Shown: positions 1-6,852, counted from the first letter of the stretch. The stretch is 6,966 bases of DNA from Actinomycetes bacterium (GCA_030598355.1 JAUVQD010000073.1:1-6966); one strand, 5' to 3'. Program-made: numbers and translations. The notes: generated from the letters alone by a model not told the origin.

Positions 1-2
1 CA

Positions 3-32
3 GCGATTAAGCAATTAGAACAGGCAGCTTAG
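3..32 (+). CDS. Possible 3' end of a gene entering from the left edge (partial)
   Basis: One plus-strand frame starting at base 3 reads A-I-K-Q-L-E-Q-A-A and stops at TAG (30-32). The residues look like an amphipathic C-terminal helix, which is why this frame is preferred over the other two plus frames, which stop within the first 20 bases. Too little is visible to name a family. If real, the gene converges on the large minus-strand phosphatase gene, and the inverted repeat at 79-149 lies between the two stop codons. Nine codons could be chance. Confidence 0.3.
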   Translation, partial: AIKQLEQAA

Positions 33-312
33 ATTTCACTCTGATTTATTTTTGCAAAAACCTGAGCAGTTCAAAGAGGGGGCGGCGTTTACGGTTCTCT
101 ATCTCTTAACCCGTCAAACAACCGCGGGGTTAAGAGATAGCGTCGCCCCAATGCCGCTCCAAGTAAACTTTCGATCTAATACCTGTAATGCACACGCAGT
201 ATCTCATCTGCACCGAAGCGGCCAATGCATTTGTTAATCCATCAATCAAGATACTTAGGACTGCCTCTTTGTTTGAGCGGCCGACACTTAATCGGCTATT
301 TGTTCTACCAAT
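33..312. other. Left intergenic region, no convincing gene
   Basis: Apart from the inverted repeat at 79-149, nothing coding is supported here. Short open frames exist but have no ribosome-binding site and no recognisable protein-like composition. A small palindrome TTTTTGCAAAAA lies at 49-60. A weak 5-bp hairpin GCCGA/TCGGC (280-284 with 292-296) lies just beyond the stop of the minus-strand phosphatase gene but has no T-tract. No terminator for that gene could be identified with confidence. Confidence 0.5.
79..149. repeat. Long inverted repeat / stem-loop in the left intergenic region
   Basis: A perfect 14-bp inverted repeat has arms CTATCTCTTAACCC (99-112) and GGGTTAAGAGATAG (127-140) around a 14-base loop. 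An outer pair of arms, GGGGCGGCG (79-87) and CGTCGCCCC (141-149), continues the pairing with a single non-Watson-Crick position. It is separated from the inner stem by an 11-base bulge on the left side only. The element sits between two apparently convergent genes (stops at 32 and 313), where a bidirectional terminator would be expected. Neither strand has a T-tract after the stem, so a standard intrinsic terminator is not supported. It could instead be an mRNA 3'-end stabiliser, a protein-binding palindrome, or the trace of a small mobile element. Confidence 0.6.
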
Positions 313-3300
313 TCAATTCACGTTCCCCTTAAGTGATACAGACAATATAGCGATATCGTCGACTAGTTTTCCGTCCGCAAAATCGGAAACTTGATTGATG
401 AGGATTTGTGGGAGCTGACTGGCTGTTTTAGGTTTTAGCTCTTCAATAAAACTAACAAGCCTACCTTCACCAAAGAAATCAGGACCGTGTCTGGCCTCGG
501 TTATTCCATCAGTATATGCGATCAAGATGTCGCCTGGTTCCAAGGTCTCTTCGCCTCCACAATAATCCAGCTCCGGCAAGATCCCAACGGCAGGAGAGAC
601 GGCGGCAAGAAGGGAGACATGAAAGTCTTTTCTCTTCAGCAGCAGTGGTGGCGGATGCCCGGCACAGCAGTAACTAAGAAAACCGGAACTTGAATCTAAG
701 ATTCCCAGAAAAACGGTCACGAATTCAGCCGCGCGAGAAGTTTTACAAAGCACTTGATTGGTCATGGAAAGCACGCGAGCCGGAGAGGCGCCCTGAAAGG
801 AGTAGGCTTTAATTGTATTCTTGATCATAGACGTCGATCTAGCCGCCTCAATGCCTTTTCCGGAAACATCTCCTATCAAGATGCCTACCTTATGATCTTC
901 TAATTCAAAAAGATCATAGAAGTCGCCGCCCACCTGGGCGCTGTCTAGTTTTGCCGAGCGATAGACGTGGCCGAACTCAATACCCGTCAAGCCTTGAGGC
1001 ATAGTCAGCACAGCTTCTTGCAAGTTACCGGCTATCTTGCTCTGCGCTTCATAGAGGCGCGCGTTTTCGATCGCCAGCGAGACCAGCGCCGCCAGCTTTT
1101 CGGTAAAATCAACCTGGGGCTTATTGAAGCCACGAGAGGCCGAATAATTGCTGCAAGCCAAAACTCCGATGACTTCATCATGTGAGGATAGCGCGACAAC
1201 TAAGTAAGATTGGATTCCCAGTTTCTTCACTAGCTGACGATTGCTTCTTTTGTCGTTCAGGGGGTCATTGATTAATAGGGATTTTTTTCTCCGGCCGTCC
1301 AATGCTGTCACTATGGAGGGGTTTATTGGGAAGCGCGATCCGACCTTCGCGTATGGCTGCCCGTGGCTGTACCGCAGCACCCACTCCCCGTCTTCTTCAA
1401 GTAGCACACTACAGTTTTCACACCCTAGCGCTTCTTGTGTTTTCCTGACGACCTGCCGCATAATCTCATCAAAATCAAGTGTTGAGCTCACCGCCGAGTT
1501 GATGGCGTTGCGGGCCTCGCTTAGCCGGCGCGCCTCCCATCTCTCGCCAACGCCCCCCAAGCGCTCGGCAATGCCGCCTATTAGATCCCCTTCTTCTTTC
1601 AGGAAAGGCCCTTCATGCATGAGCGGTCTTTCCTCTAAGTAATAGACCTCGACCGTCCCGACTTTGTTTCCGTGCTCTCTTATGTCTGCCGTCTGAACCC
1701 ACTGCGTCTTCTTGAAATTGGTGGTTTTGTATACCTGATCATGAATTAGTATTCTGGCGCAGGTGATCTCGGGGTACTGCCAGGAAGGCGGAATTATCTC
1801 AACGGTTTCTTGACATAGTTCACCGAGAGAGACATCAGGGGCAGCTGCTATTTTAGCAATCGCATATAAGCAGTTTAACTCCTTTACCCGCTCGCCAAGG
1901 GCATGAAATAGTTTCGCTTTTTCTTCCTCAGCTTTTTTCCGCTCGGTGATATCGAGTCCGTAAAGATTGACGTAATCGGCCTCAGGCACAGGAGTGGCCG
2001 TAAAAGAAAGTGTTCGCTCTTCTAGCTCTACTTCAATGTTCTTTTCAATGCGGTCCGAGTCCAGAACATTATTAACTATTCGACGCCAGTATGTCGGCGC
2101 AAGTTGGCCGAGTTCCGCCTGCCAAGCACCTAGCAGGGGCAGACTGGCCGCGTTCGCAAAGAGTACTGTTCCATCTCTATCCACGCGCAGCACCGGGTAC
2201 GGGTTTTCAGAAGGAAATTTCGCCAAGTTTTTTATTCTCTCCTCGGCCCGCTTGCTATCGGTGATATCGCGGAGAGTACCTGTGAAGAAGACGCGGCCCT
2301 TATGCCGCCAGGTTGTAATAGATAATTCTAAAGGAAACTCGCTTTGGTCATTTCTAACACCGGTCAGCTCGAGTGTTTTCCCGATCTTGCTGGATTTGCC
2401 GGTGGAACCGGCTAGAATAAAGCTGCTTTTGTGGGCCAAGCTCAAGCGTTTTGGCATGAGCATAGTAAGCGGTTTTCCGATCGTCTCTTCGGCTGAATAG
2501 CCAAAGATCTTTTCCGCCGCCCTATTCCAGTGAGCAATATTTCCGCGACTGTCAGCCGTGACGATACCGTCTGTGACGGATTGGGTAACCGAGCGGAACT
2601 GCTCTTCTCTTTCTTTTAAGGATTCCGTAATTTGGCCGTGGTGAAGGGCGATTGCCAGGATTTCAGCAAAGGCTGTGGCCACACTTATATCATCGGAAGT
2701 AAAGCCGCCCGGCTTGTTGGCCACACTTAGCAGCCCTACCGATTTGCCTTCAAACAACAAGGGCGCAAATAAAATATTATCGAGCGTCATGTGCCCTTCC
2801 GGCAACAATCCCATCCATTCGCTTTTGGCGAAGTCGTTGTCGAGTACGGGTTTGCCGGAATGAAAAGATTCAGCGCACAGCCCACGAAGAGGGGTGGGAA
2901 GACTGGGGTCTACATTGCAGGAAATGCCGCCGATATCTAGGACGATTGCTTTACTTTGACTGCTGTCAGAACTTTTGAGAGCCACATATCCAAGAGTCGC
3001 TCCAATTAAATTCTTGCAGTGATCAAATATTGTTTCCGCCGCTTTCTCAAAATCTTGATACGTAAGAACCGCTTTGGCGCTTTCCAGTAGAGCCAATACT
3101 TCTTGTTGGCGCTCGCTCGCCTCCTGAAATTCCTTATGTAGTTCTTCTTCGCCGCGCAAACGCCGTATTGACGCGCCTGATTGTGCGGCCACTGCCTCGA
3201 GCACCTCGACGATAACCGTAGGGATCATGTTTTCTTTTGGATCGGCTAAATGTATGAGCCCCAGAATGCGGTCTTCATCACGAATTGGGATCAAAAGCAC

Positions 3301-3783
3301 GGACTCGTAACCAAATATATTGCAGGCGTTCCGAGTCTTTCCTTTCTCTTCTTCCGAAACCGTGGCTAGAAGGTGAGTGGTGGAGTTTGTATAGAAAGAG
3401 CCGTATTTAGTGTAGTAAGAGAGGTTTGGATCGGCCGACCCCTTGACAACATTTATGCACATACATTCATCCGACTTAATTGAAAGCGGGCTTTCTAGTT
3501 CGTAGAACTCTTGGGAAAAACCTATCTGGGCTTCATAGGGGATATTGCCGTCCTCGTCCAAAATACGAATTCCTACAGCAGAACAGCGGCTAAGCTCTTG
3601 CAGCTCGGATATGAATGCTTGCAGCAGCGAGTCCAGCTCTGTGTGTTGGTTGGCAATAGCCAAAAAGCGATGTGAAACCAGACGAGCTTCCTCTGAAAGC
3701 TCGTTCTGATTGCCCACTCTTTTTATGTAATCAAGTCGTTTGGCCATATAGACAAGCTGGGTCTTACAAGGTTGGCTTACCAT
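313..3783 (-). CDS. Multi-sensor (GAF/PAS) SpoIIE-family PP2C serine phosphatase, 1156 aa
   Basis: A soluble signal-controlled protein phosphatase of the RsbU/RsbP/SpoIIE type. By family knowledge, such enzymes dephosphorylate STAS anti-anti-sigma proteins in partner-switching pathways; the substrate here is unknown. Domains in order: GAF 1 (about 30-208) with Cys107, Cys109 and Cys154; coiled linker; GAF 2 (about 235-385), a highly conserved subtype with 'IGATLGYVAL' and 'LDNILFAPL'; PAS 1 (about 393-512); PAS 2 (about 520-615); a GAF-like module often found after PAS domains (about 625-748, 'IPPSWQYPEITCARI'); GAF (about 755-910); signalling helix; PP2C (about 935-1152). Metal-binding acidic residues are all present: Asp954 (GGDFYD), Asp972 (GDVSGKG), Asp1092 (YTDG), Asp1142/1143 (VDD), so activity is expected. 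No membrane segment or signal peptide is seen. The ATG at 3783 has no Shine-Dalgarno site; ATG at 3747 (Met13) is an alternative, also without one. It is divergent from, and paralogous to, the next gene. A sigma-B-like promoter candidate lies upstream. Confidence 0.93.
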   Translation of the reverse strand: MVSQPCKTQLVYMAKRLDYIKRVGNQNELSEEARLVSHRFLAIANQHTELDSLLQAFISELQELSRCSAVGIRILDEDGNIPYEAQIGFSQEFYELESPLSIKSDECMCINVVKGSADPNLSYYTKYGSFYTNSTTHLLATVSEEEKGKTRNACNIFGYESVLLIPIRDEDRILGLIHLADPKENMIPTVIVEVLEAVAAQSGASIRRLRGEEELHKEFQEASERQQEVLALLESAKAVLTYQDFEKAAETIFDHCKNLIGATLGYVALKSSDSSQSKAIVLDIGGISCNVDPSLPTPLRGLCAESFHSGKPVLDNDFAKSEWMGLLPEGHMTLDNILFAPLLFEGKSVGLLSVANKPGGFTSDDISVATAFAEILAIALHHGQITESLKEREEQFRSVTQSVTDGIVTADSRGNIAHWNRAAEKIFGYSAEETIGKPLTMLMPKRLSLAHKSSFILAGSTGKSSKIGKTLELTGVRNDQSEFPLELSITTWRHKGRVFFTGTLRDITDSKRAEERIKNLAKFPSENPYPVLRVDRDGTVLFANAASLPLLGAWQAELGQLAPTYWRRIVNNVLDSDRIEKNIEVELEERTLSFTATPVPEADYVNLYGLDITERKKAEEEKAKLFHALGERVKELNCLYAIAKIAAAPDVSLGELCQETVEIIPPSWQYPEITCARILIHDQVYKTTNFKKTQWVQTADIREHGNKVGTVEVYYLEERPLMHEGPFLKEEGDLIGGIAERLGGVGERWEARRLSEARNAINSAVSSTLDFDEIMRQVVRKTQEALGCENCSVLLEEDGEWVLRYSHGQPYAKVGSRFPINPSIVTALDGRRKKSLLINDPLNDKRSNRQLVKKLGIQSYLVVALSSHDEVIGVLACSNYSASRGFNKPQVDFTEKLAALVSLAIENARLYEAQSKIAGNLQEAVLTMPQGLTGIEFGHVYRSAKLDSAQVGGDFYDLFELEDHKVGILIGDVSGKGIEAARSTSMIKNTIKAYSFQGASPARVLSMTNQVLCKTSRAAEFVTVFLGILDSSSGFLSYCCAGHPPPLLLKRKDFHVSLLAAVSPAVGILPELDYCGGEETLEPGDILIAYTDGITEARHGPDFFGEGRLVSFIEELKPKTASQLPQILINQVSDFADGKLVDDIAILSVSLKGNVN

Positions 3784-3879
3784 CGATTGTTGACTTGGCT
3801 AGAAAATCGTCAATTTACCGGTACACGGAACAGAAAGCTGACGGCCACTGAAGCATATTTACCGATCGCTTCCTAAATT

Positions 3880-3904
3880 ATGCCCAAAATAAGCGTTCTA
3901 AAAC
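3880..3904 (-). promoter_or_regulatory. Candidate sigma-B-type promoter for the large phosphatase gene
   Basis: On the minus strand a -35-like GTTTTA (plus bases 3899-3904) and a -10-like GGGCAT (3880-3885) are separated by exactly 13 bases. The Bacillus-type sigma-B consensus is GTTTAA, spacer of about 12-15, GGGTAT, so 10 of 12 positions match, including the key GTTT and GGG. The predicted start is near 3873, giving a leader of about 90 bases to the ATG at 3783. An overlapping CATAAT (3877-3882) could serve as a housekeeping -10, but no good -35 stands at the right distance. The same element with the same spacer occurs upstream of the exported-protein gene. Confidence 0.45.
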
Positions 3905-3976
3905 ATCCAAAAACTGGAATCGGGGTAACTCCACTCAGGTGGATTAAAAGTATCAAATAGTGGTAAGTTGACCAGT

Positions 3977-3983
3977 AGGAGGA
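3977..3983 (+). promoter_or_regulatory. Shine-Dalgarno site deciding the start of the second phosphatase
   Basis: AGGAGGA lies 14 bases before the ATG at 3998, a longer gap than usual. The longest reading frame would begin at a TTG at 3968, but that codon lies upstream of this site, has no good Shine-Dalgarno of its own, and would translate the site itself as Arg-Arg. The ATG at 3998 is therefore preferred, at moderate confidence because of the wide spacing. Confidence 0.55.
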
Positions 3984-3997
3984 CGGTTGCTTATAGG

Positions 3998-6091
3998 ATG
4001 ACTGACAAAAAACAACAAGTTAATTCAAGCGAGACGACCCTGCCTGAAAGCGAACTTGTGCTCGAAAATGCTGAGTTCGGAACTCCGAGCGCGCCCCCGG
4101 AAGCCGAAACCTCGGCGCACTTGCAGGCAGCTCTTCAAGACAGTGAACAACGCTATCGCGAGCTGGCGGAATCCGCTGATGATTCGATTTTCATTATCAA
4201 TCGCGAATTTCGCTTGGACTATGTAAATAAAGCGGGGGCCAAAGAGCATAGCAGCAATCCGACTGAGCTGCTGGGAAAACCGGTTAGTGAACTATTTCCC
4301 CCCGACATATTTGGAAAAATGAAGTCCAGCCTGCAAAAAATTATGGAGACAAAGAAACCTTTTTCGATGGAGCGGCTCTTTGCTTTTCCTACCGGAGAGA
4401 AGTGGCTAGATACTCGTTTAATCCCGTTACTCAATGATAACGGTCAAGTGAAAGCCATCTTAGGTATTGCTAGAGATACAACGGAACGAAAGCGGGTCGA
4501 AATGACCCTCGCAGAATCGGAAGAAAAGTATCGTAAGCTTCTGGAATTAGCCAACGACGCGATTTTTGTGGCCGACGCAGAAACCGGGACTGTTGTCGAA
4601 GCAAATCAAAAAGGTGGTCAGCTTATCGGGCGGCCACTCTCGGAAATCATTGGGATGCACCGGTCAAAGTTGCACCCACCGGATAAAGCCGAACAATACG
4701 AAGAGATCTGCAGGGAACATATTGCCAAGGGTCAGGGGCTCACAATGGAGGTGTTAGTCCGACACGCCAGTGGTTGTGATATTCCAGCCGAAATAAGCGC
4801 CAGCGTTTTCAAACTAGGTGAAAAACTTCTGATAATAGGCATCTTCCGAGATTTGTCGATACGAAAGAGGGCCAACGAATTAAGAGACTTCCTGAATGAA
4901 ATCAATGCAGTGGCAAGCTCAAAATTGAACATCTTCGACGTCATGGACGAAATTATATCAACCACAGCAACGGCCATTGGGGCAGACTCAGCAGCTTTCT
5001 TCTTGCTTGAAGGCAACCATTGGGTTTTAGAACAAGTTCACGGTCGGTCGCCGGACAAGATCGGAACAAAAATCCCATATGACACATTGGACCCCCCGCC
5101 GCGAATGGCCGAAAATCCGGCACCTCTCGCTATTTCTGACATGCTCAACGATGACCGGGCGAACAAAGAGATGGCGCAAAAGATCGGGCTGCGATCATTG
5201 TTGCTCGTACCCCTGGTGTTCGGTGAGCGAGTTTTGGGCATGTTGGTTTTCCGTTATTTCACCAAGCAAATGGAGTTCACACGAGAAGAAGTGGATTTTG
5301 CCACGAAGTTGGGTGTTTCAATCTCGTTGTCCCTCGAAAATGCCCGGCTTTTCTCTGAACAACAAGAGATTGCCAGCACCTTGCAGGAATCTCTTCTGGT
5401 TGTGCCGGAAGACCTGCCTCACGTTGAATTCGGGCATCTCTACCGTTCGGCATCGGAAGCGGCCATGGTCGGCGGTGACTTCTATGATCTCTTTGCCCTC
5501 CAAGGCGATAAGATCGGGGTCGTAATAGGTGATGTCTCCGGCAAAGGATTGGGAGCAGCCGCACTCACATCGACGCTAAAACATACGATAAGAGGCTATG
5601 CTTACGAAGGCCACGCGCCGGGAGAGATCATAACAAAAACAAACGTTGTCACCATGAAAGAAACGGATTCATCCACCTTCGTCACTGCCTTCGTCGGTAT
5701 CTTGGACACACAGTCAGGGATTCTCACCTACTGCTGCGCGGGCCACCCCCCGCCGATCATCAAGCGACAAAAAGGCGATATTGATGTCTTGGATGCGGGC
5801 GGCCCACCACTCGGAGTGCTTGATTTTCTTGACCGCCCAGACGACCAGCAACGACTCAATGAAGGCGACCTTCTTACTCTGTATACAGATGGAGTGATCG
5901 AAGCGAGGTGCGCAACCTATATGTTTAGCGAGAAAAGACTAATTGATTATCTTCAAAATACAACCGCATTGTTGGCAGCTGAAGCACCGGGAAGAATCTT
6001 AGACGAGCTTATCCGCTGTGGGTGCACGCTTTCGGATGATTTGGCTGTAGTTTCGCTTTCTCTCAATCACAGCTCGCCATCTGAGGGTTGA
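3998..6091 (+). CDS. PAS-PAS-GAF SpoIIE-family PP2C serine phosphatase, 697 aa
   Basis: A second soluble RsbU/RsbP-like protein phosphatase. Domains in order, numbered from the ATG at 3998: acidic, probably disordered N-terminus (1-40); PAS 1 (about 49-165, ending 'GIARDTTERKR'); PAS 2 (about 172-290, ending 'GIFRDLSIRKR'); GAF (about 295-450); signalling helix ending 'SLENARLFSEQQEIASTLQESLL'-like; PP2C (about 475-691). The metal-binding acidic residues are retained: Asp494 (GGDFYD), Asp512 (GDVSGKG), Asp631 (YTDG), Asp680/681 (SDD), so an active enzyme is expected. There are no membrane segments, so it should be cytoplasmic. The C-terminal 400 residues closely parallel those of the divergent neighbour, with shared stretches such as VGGDFYDLF, GDVSGKG and YCCAGHPPP, while the N-terminal sensors differ. 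A TTG start at 3968 would add 10 residues. Its substrate, probably a STAS protein by family analogy, is not encoded here. No clear terminator follows the stop. Confidence 0.93.
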   Translation: MTDKKQQVNSSETTLPESELVLENAEFGTPSAPPEAETSAHLQAALQDSEQRYRELAESADDSIFIINREFRLDYVNKAGAKEHSSNPTELLGKPVSELFPPDIFGKMKSSLQKIMETKKPFSMERLFAFPTGEKWLDTRLIPLLNDNGQVKAILGIARDTTERKRVEMTLAESEEKYRKLLELANDAIFVADAETGTVVEANQKGGQLIGRPLSEIIGMHRSKLHPPDKAEQYEEICREHIAKGQGLTMEVLVRHASGCDIPAEISASVFKLGEKLLIIGIFRDLSIRKRANELRDFLNEINAVASSKLNIFDVMDEIISTTATAIGADSAAFFLLEGNHWVLEQVHGRSPDKIGTKIPYDTLDPPPRMAENPAPLAISDMLNDDRANKEMAQKIGLRSLLLVPLVFGERVLGMLVFRYFTKQMEFTREEVDFATKLGVSISLSLENARLFSEQQEIASTLQESLLVVPEDLPHVEFGHLYRSASEAAMVGGDFYDLFALQGDKIGVVIGDVSGKGLGAAALTSTLKHTIRGYAYEGHAPGEIITKTNVVTMKETDSSTFVTAFVGILDTQSGILTYCCAGHPPPIIKRQKGDIDVLDAGGPPLGVLDFLDRPDDQQRLNEGDLLTLYTDGVIEARCATYMFSEKRLIDYLQNTTALLAAEAPGRILDELIRCGCTLSDDLAVVSLSLNHSSPSEG

Positions 6092-6198
6092 ACCACCGGC
6101 CCAGTGAATTTACCGCACCACAGATGTTCGAAGCTTATCCAGGGTTTGTCAGCCAAGCGCACATTCAGTCTCTTCGCAACCAACGCTCCGCAGCACCA

Positions 6199-6272
6199 GT
6201 GAGCGCCTCCCTATTGTAAGGAGTAGGCGTGGACTTGCTGCAAGGTCCTCCTATCGAGTCCTGAGCGCTCAC
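6199..6272 (-). other. Branched, tRNA-like structured intergenic element (unknown function)
   Basis: A perfect GC-rich 8-bp helix, GTGAGCGC (6199-6206) with GCGCTCAC (6265-6272), closes a 74-base element. Inside it, read on the minus strand, is a 5-bp stem with 7-base loop (plus 6207-6223: CTCCC, TATTGTA, AGGAG) directly abutting the closing helix, as a T-arm abuts an acceptor stem. A second hairpin, GGAC-TTG/CAA-GTCC with one bulge (6231-6248), occupies the position of an anticodon arm. One pair is G-U on the minus strand but a mismatch on the plus strand, which favours minus-strand RNA. The T-loop-like sequence TACAATA departs from TTCRANY, position 8 is not T, no CCA is encoded, and the anticodon stem is irregular, so this is not called a tRNA. 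Confidence 0.35.
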
Positions 6273-6305
6273 CTTCATGAGTACATTCACACCGAATCAT
6301 AAAAG

Positions 6306-6339
6306 AAATGAACCCCCGACTTTTAACAGGGGTCCATTT
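6306..6339 (-). terminator. Probable intrinsic terminator of the exported-protein gene
   Basis: On the minus strand an 11-bp stem forms between AAATGGACCCC (plus 6329-6339) and GGGGTTCATTT (plus 6306-6316). It includes one G-U pair that would be a mismatch in plus-strand RNA. The 12-base loop is at 6317-6328. The stem's own 3' arm ends in TTT and is followed by CTTTTAT. It begins 44 bases after the stop codon at 6383. The T-rich tail is on the minus strand only, so it should mainly end the minus-strand transcript. Confidence 0.65.
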
Positions 6340-6382
6340 GATGAAAATGACCGTGGCTAGCCAAAGATGTTAGTCAAAGGTG

Positions 6383-6847
6383 TTATTCAAGGGTGCCTTC
6401 GAGTACAACTTGATCGCCCTTCCTAGGGTCTTGATCATTCAATTCTTCTGACGTTACTTGGACTTTGTTGAATGGAGCAAAGAAAACGGCTTGACCGCTA
6501 CCTGATCGCTCAGCATTCCCGTCTCTGTCGGTTTGGAAAACTCCTAAAGGCCTGCTGAAACCGGTCTCTTCATCTACAATCCAAGCGACAAAGATCCGTC
6601 CGGCTTTTCGTGGTAGGTTCCTCACCTCCGCGTCATACGAAAGCTTTACATAGCCTGCATCAACTTTTTGCAGTTTGAATTTGACTGTCGCTGTTGCCTG
6701 CTCGGGCGTGTCTTCGCCACGCGCGTCAAGCGTTACGGTGCCTTCGCCTTCGTCTTGAATTCTGGCCCCGGCTAACGCCATCGTCGGCGCGACCATCAGT
6801 ACCGCCAGGGCGATGGCCGCTAAGATTAATACAATACGATTACGCAT
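6383..6847 (-). CDS. Exported beta-rich protein resembling the RskA anti-sigma extracytoplasmic domain, 154 aa
   Basis: A small secreted or surface protein of unproven function. Residues 1-26 are a classic Sec signal peptide: basic MRNR, a hydrophobic core of about 17 residues, and an ALA|G cleavage site after residue 26. The core could alternatively remain as an N-terminal anchor. The mature part (27-154) has no cysteines, alternates in a beta-strand pattern and contains 'GRIFVAWIVDEETGFSRPLGVFQTDRDGNA', then 'VQVTSEE' and 'GDQVVLEGTL'. This order resembles the C-terminal domain of RskA-type anti-sigma factors (GR.y..W.v, G.f..d.dG, v.vT.E, vvl.G). The N-terminal zinc-finger/anti-sigma part is absent, so a direct anti-sigma role is not supported. 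A CHRD-like fold was considered, but its histidine motif is missing. The ATG at 6847 is chosen over an in-frame ATG at 6865 because a strong Shine-Dalgarno site lies between them. Confidence 0.82.
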   Translation of the reverse strand: MRNRIVLILAAIALAVLMVAPTMALAGARIQDEGEGTVTLDARGEDTPEQATATVKFKLQKVDAGYVKLSYDAEVRNLPRKAGRIFVAWIVDEETGFSRPLGVFQTDRDGNAERSGSGQAVFFAPFNKVQVTSEELNDQDPRKGDQVVLEGTLE

Positions 6848-6852
6848 CTGAT

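Noticed and set aside
52..237. Short plus-strand open frame in the left gap
   Set aside because: It starts at TTG without a ribosome-binding site and runs through the inverted repeat at 79-149; not protein-like.
280..296. Small hairpin GCCGA/TCGGC as terminator of the large phosphatase gene
   Set aside because: The stem is only 5 bp and no T-tract follows on the minus strand.
1241..1642. Open frame of 133 codons on the plus strand inside the large phosphatase gene
   Set aside because: It is antisense to conserved GAF-domain coding sequence and its serine-rich product looks like reversed-frame noise.
1994..2500. Open frame of 168 codons on the plus strand inside the large phosphatase gene
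   Set aside because: It lies antisense to the PAS region, is serine/arginine-rich with low-complexity composition, has no ribosome-binding site and no recognisable domain; it is a shadow of the real gene.
5079..5525. Open frame of 148 codons overlapping the second phosphatase in another frame
   Set aside because: It overlaps the conserved GAF and PP2C coding sequence and its Trp/Arg/Ser-rich product matches no family I know.
6199..6272. Genuine tRNA gene or integron attC site
   Set aside because: Key tRNA invariants (T at position 8, TTCRA loop, regular anticodon stem) are absent, and the attC core sites (GTTRRRY/RYYYAAC) are not present at the ends.
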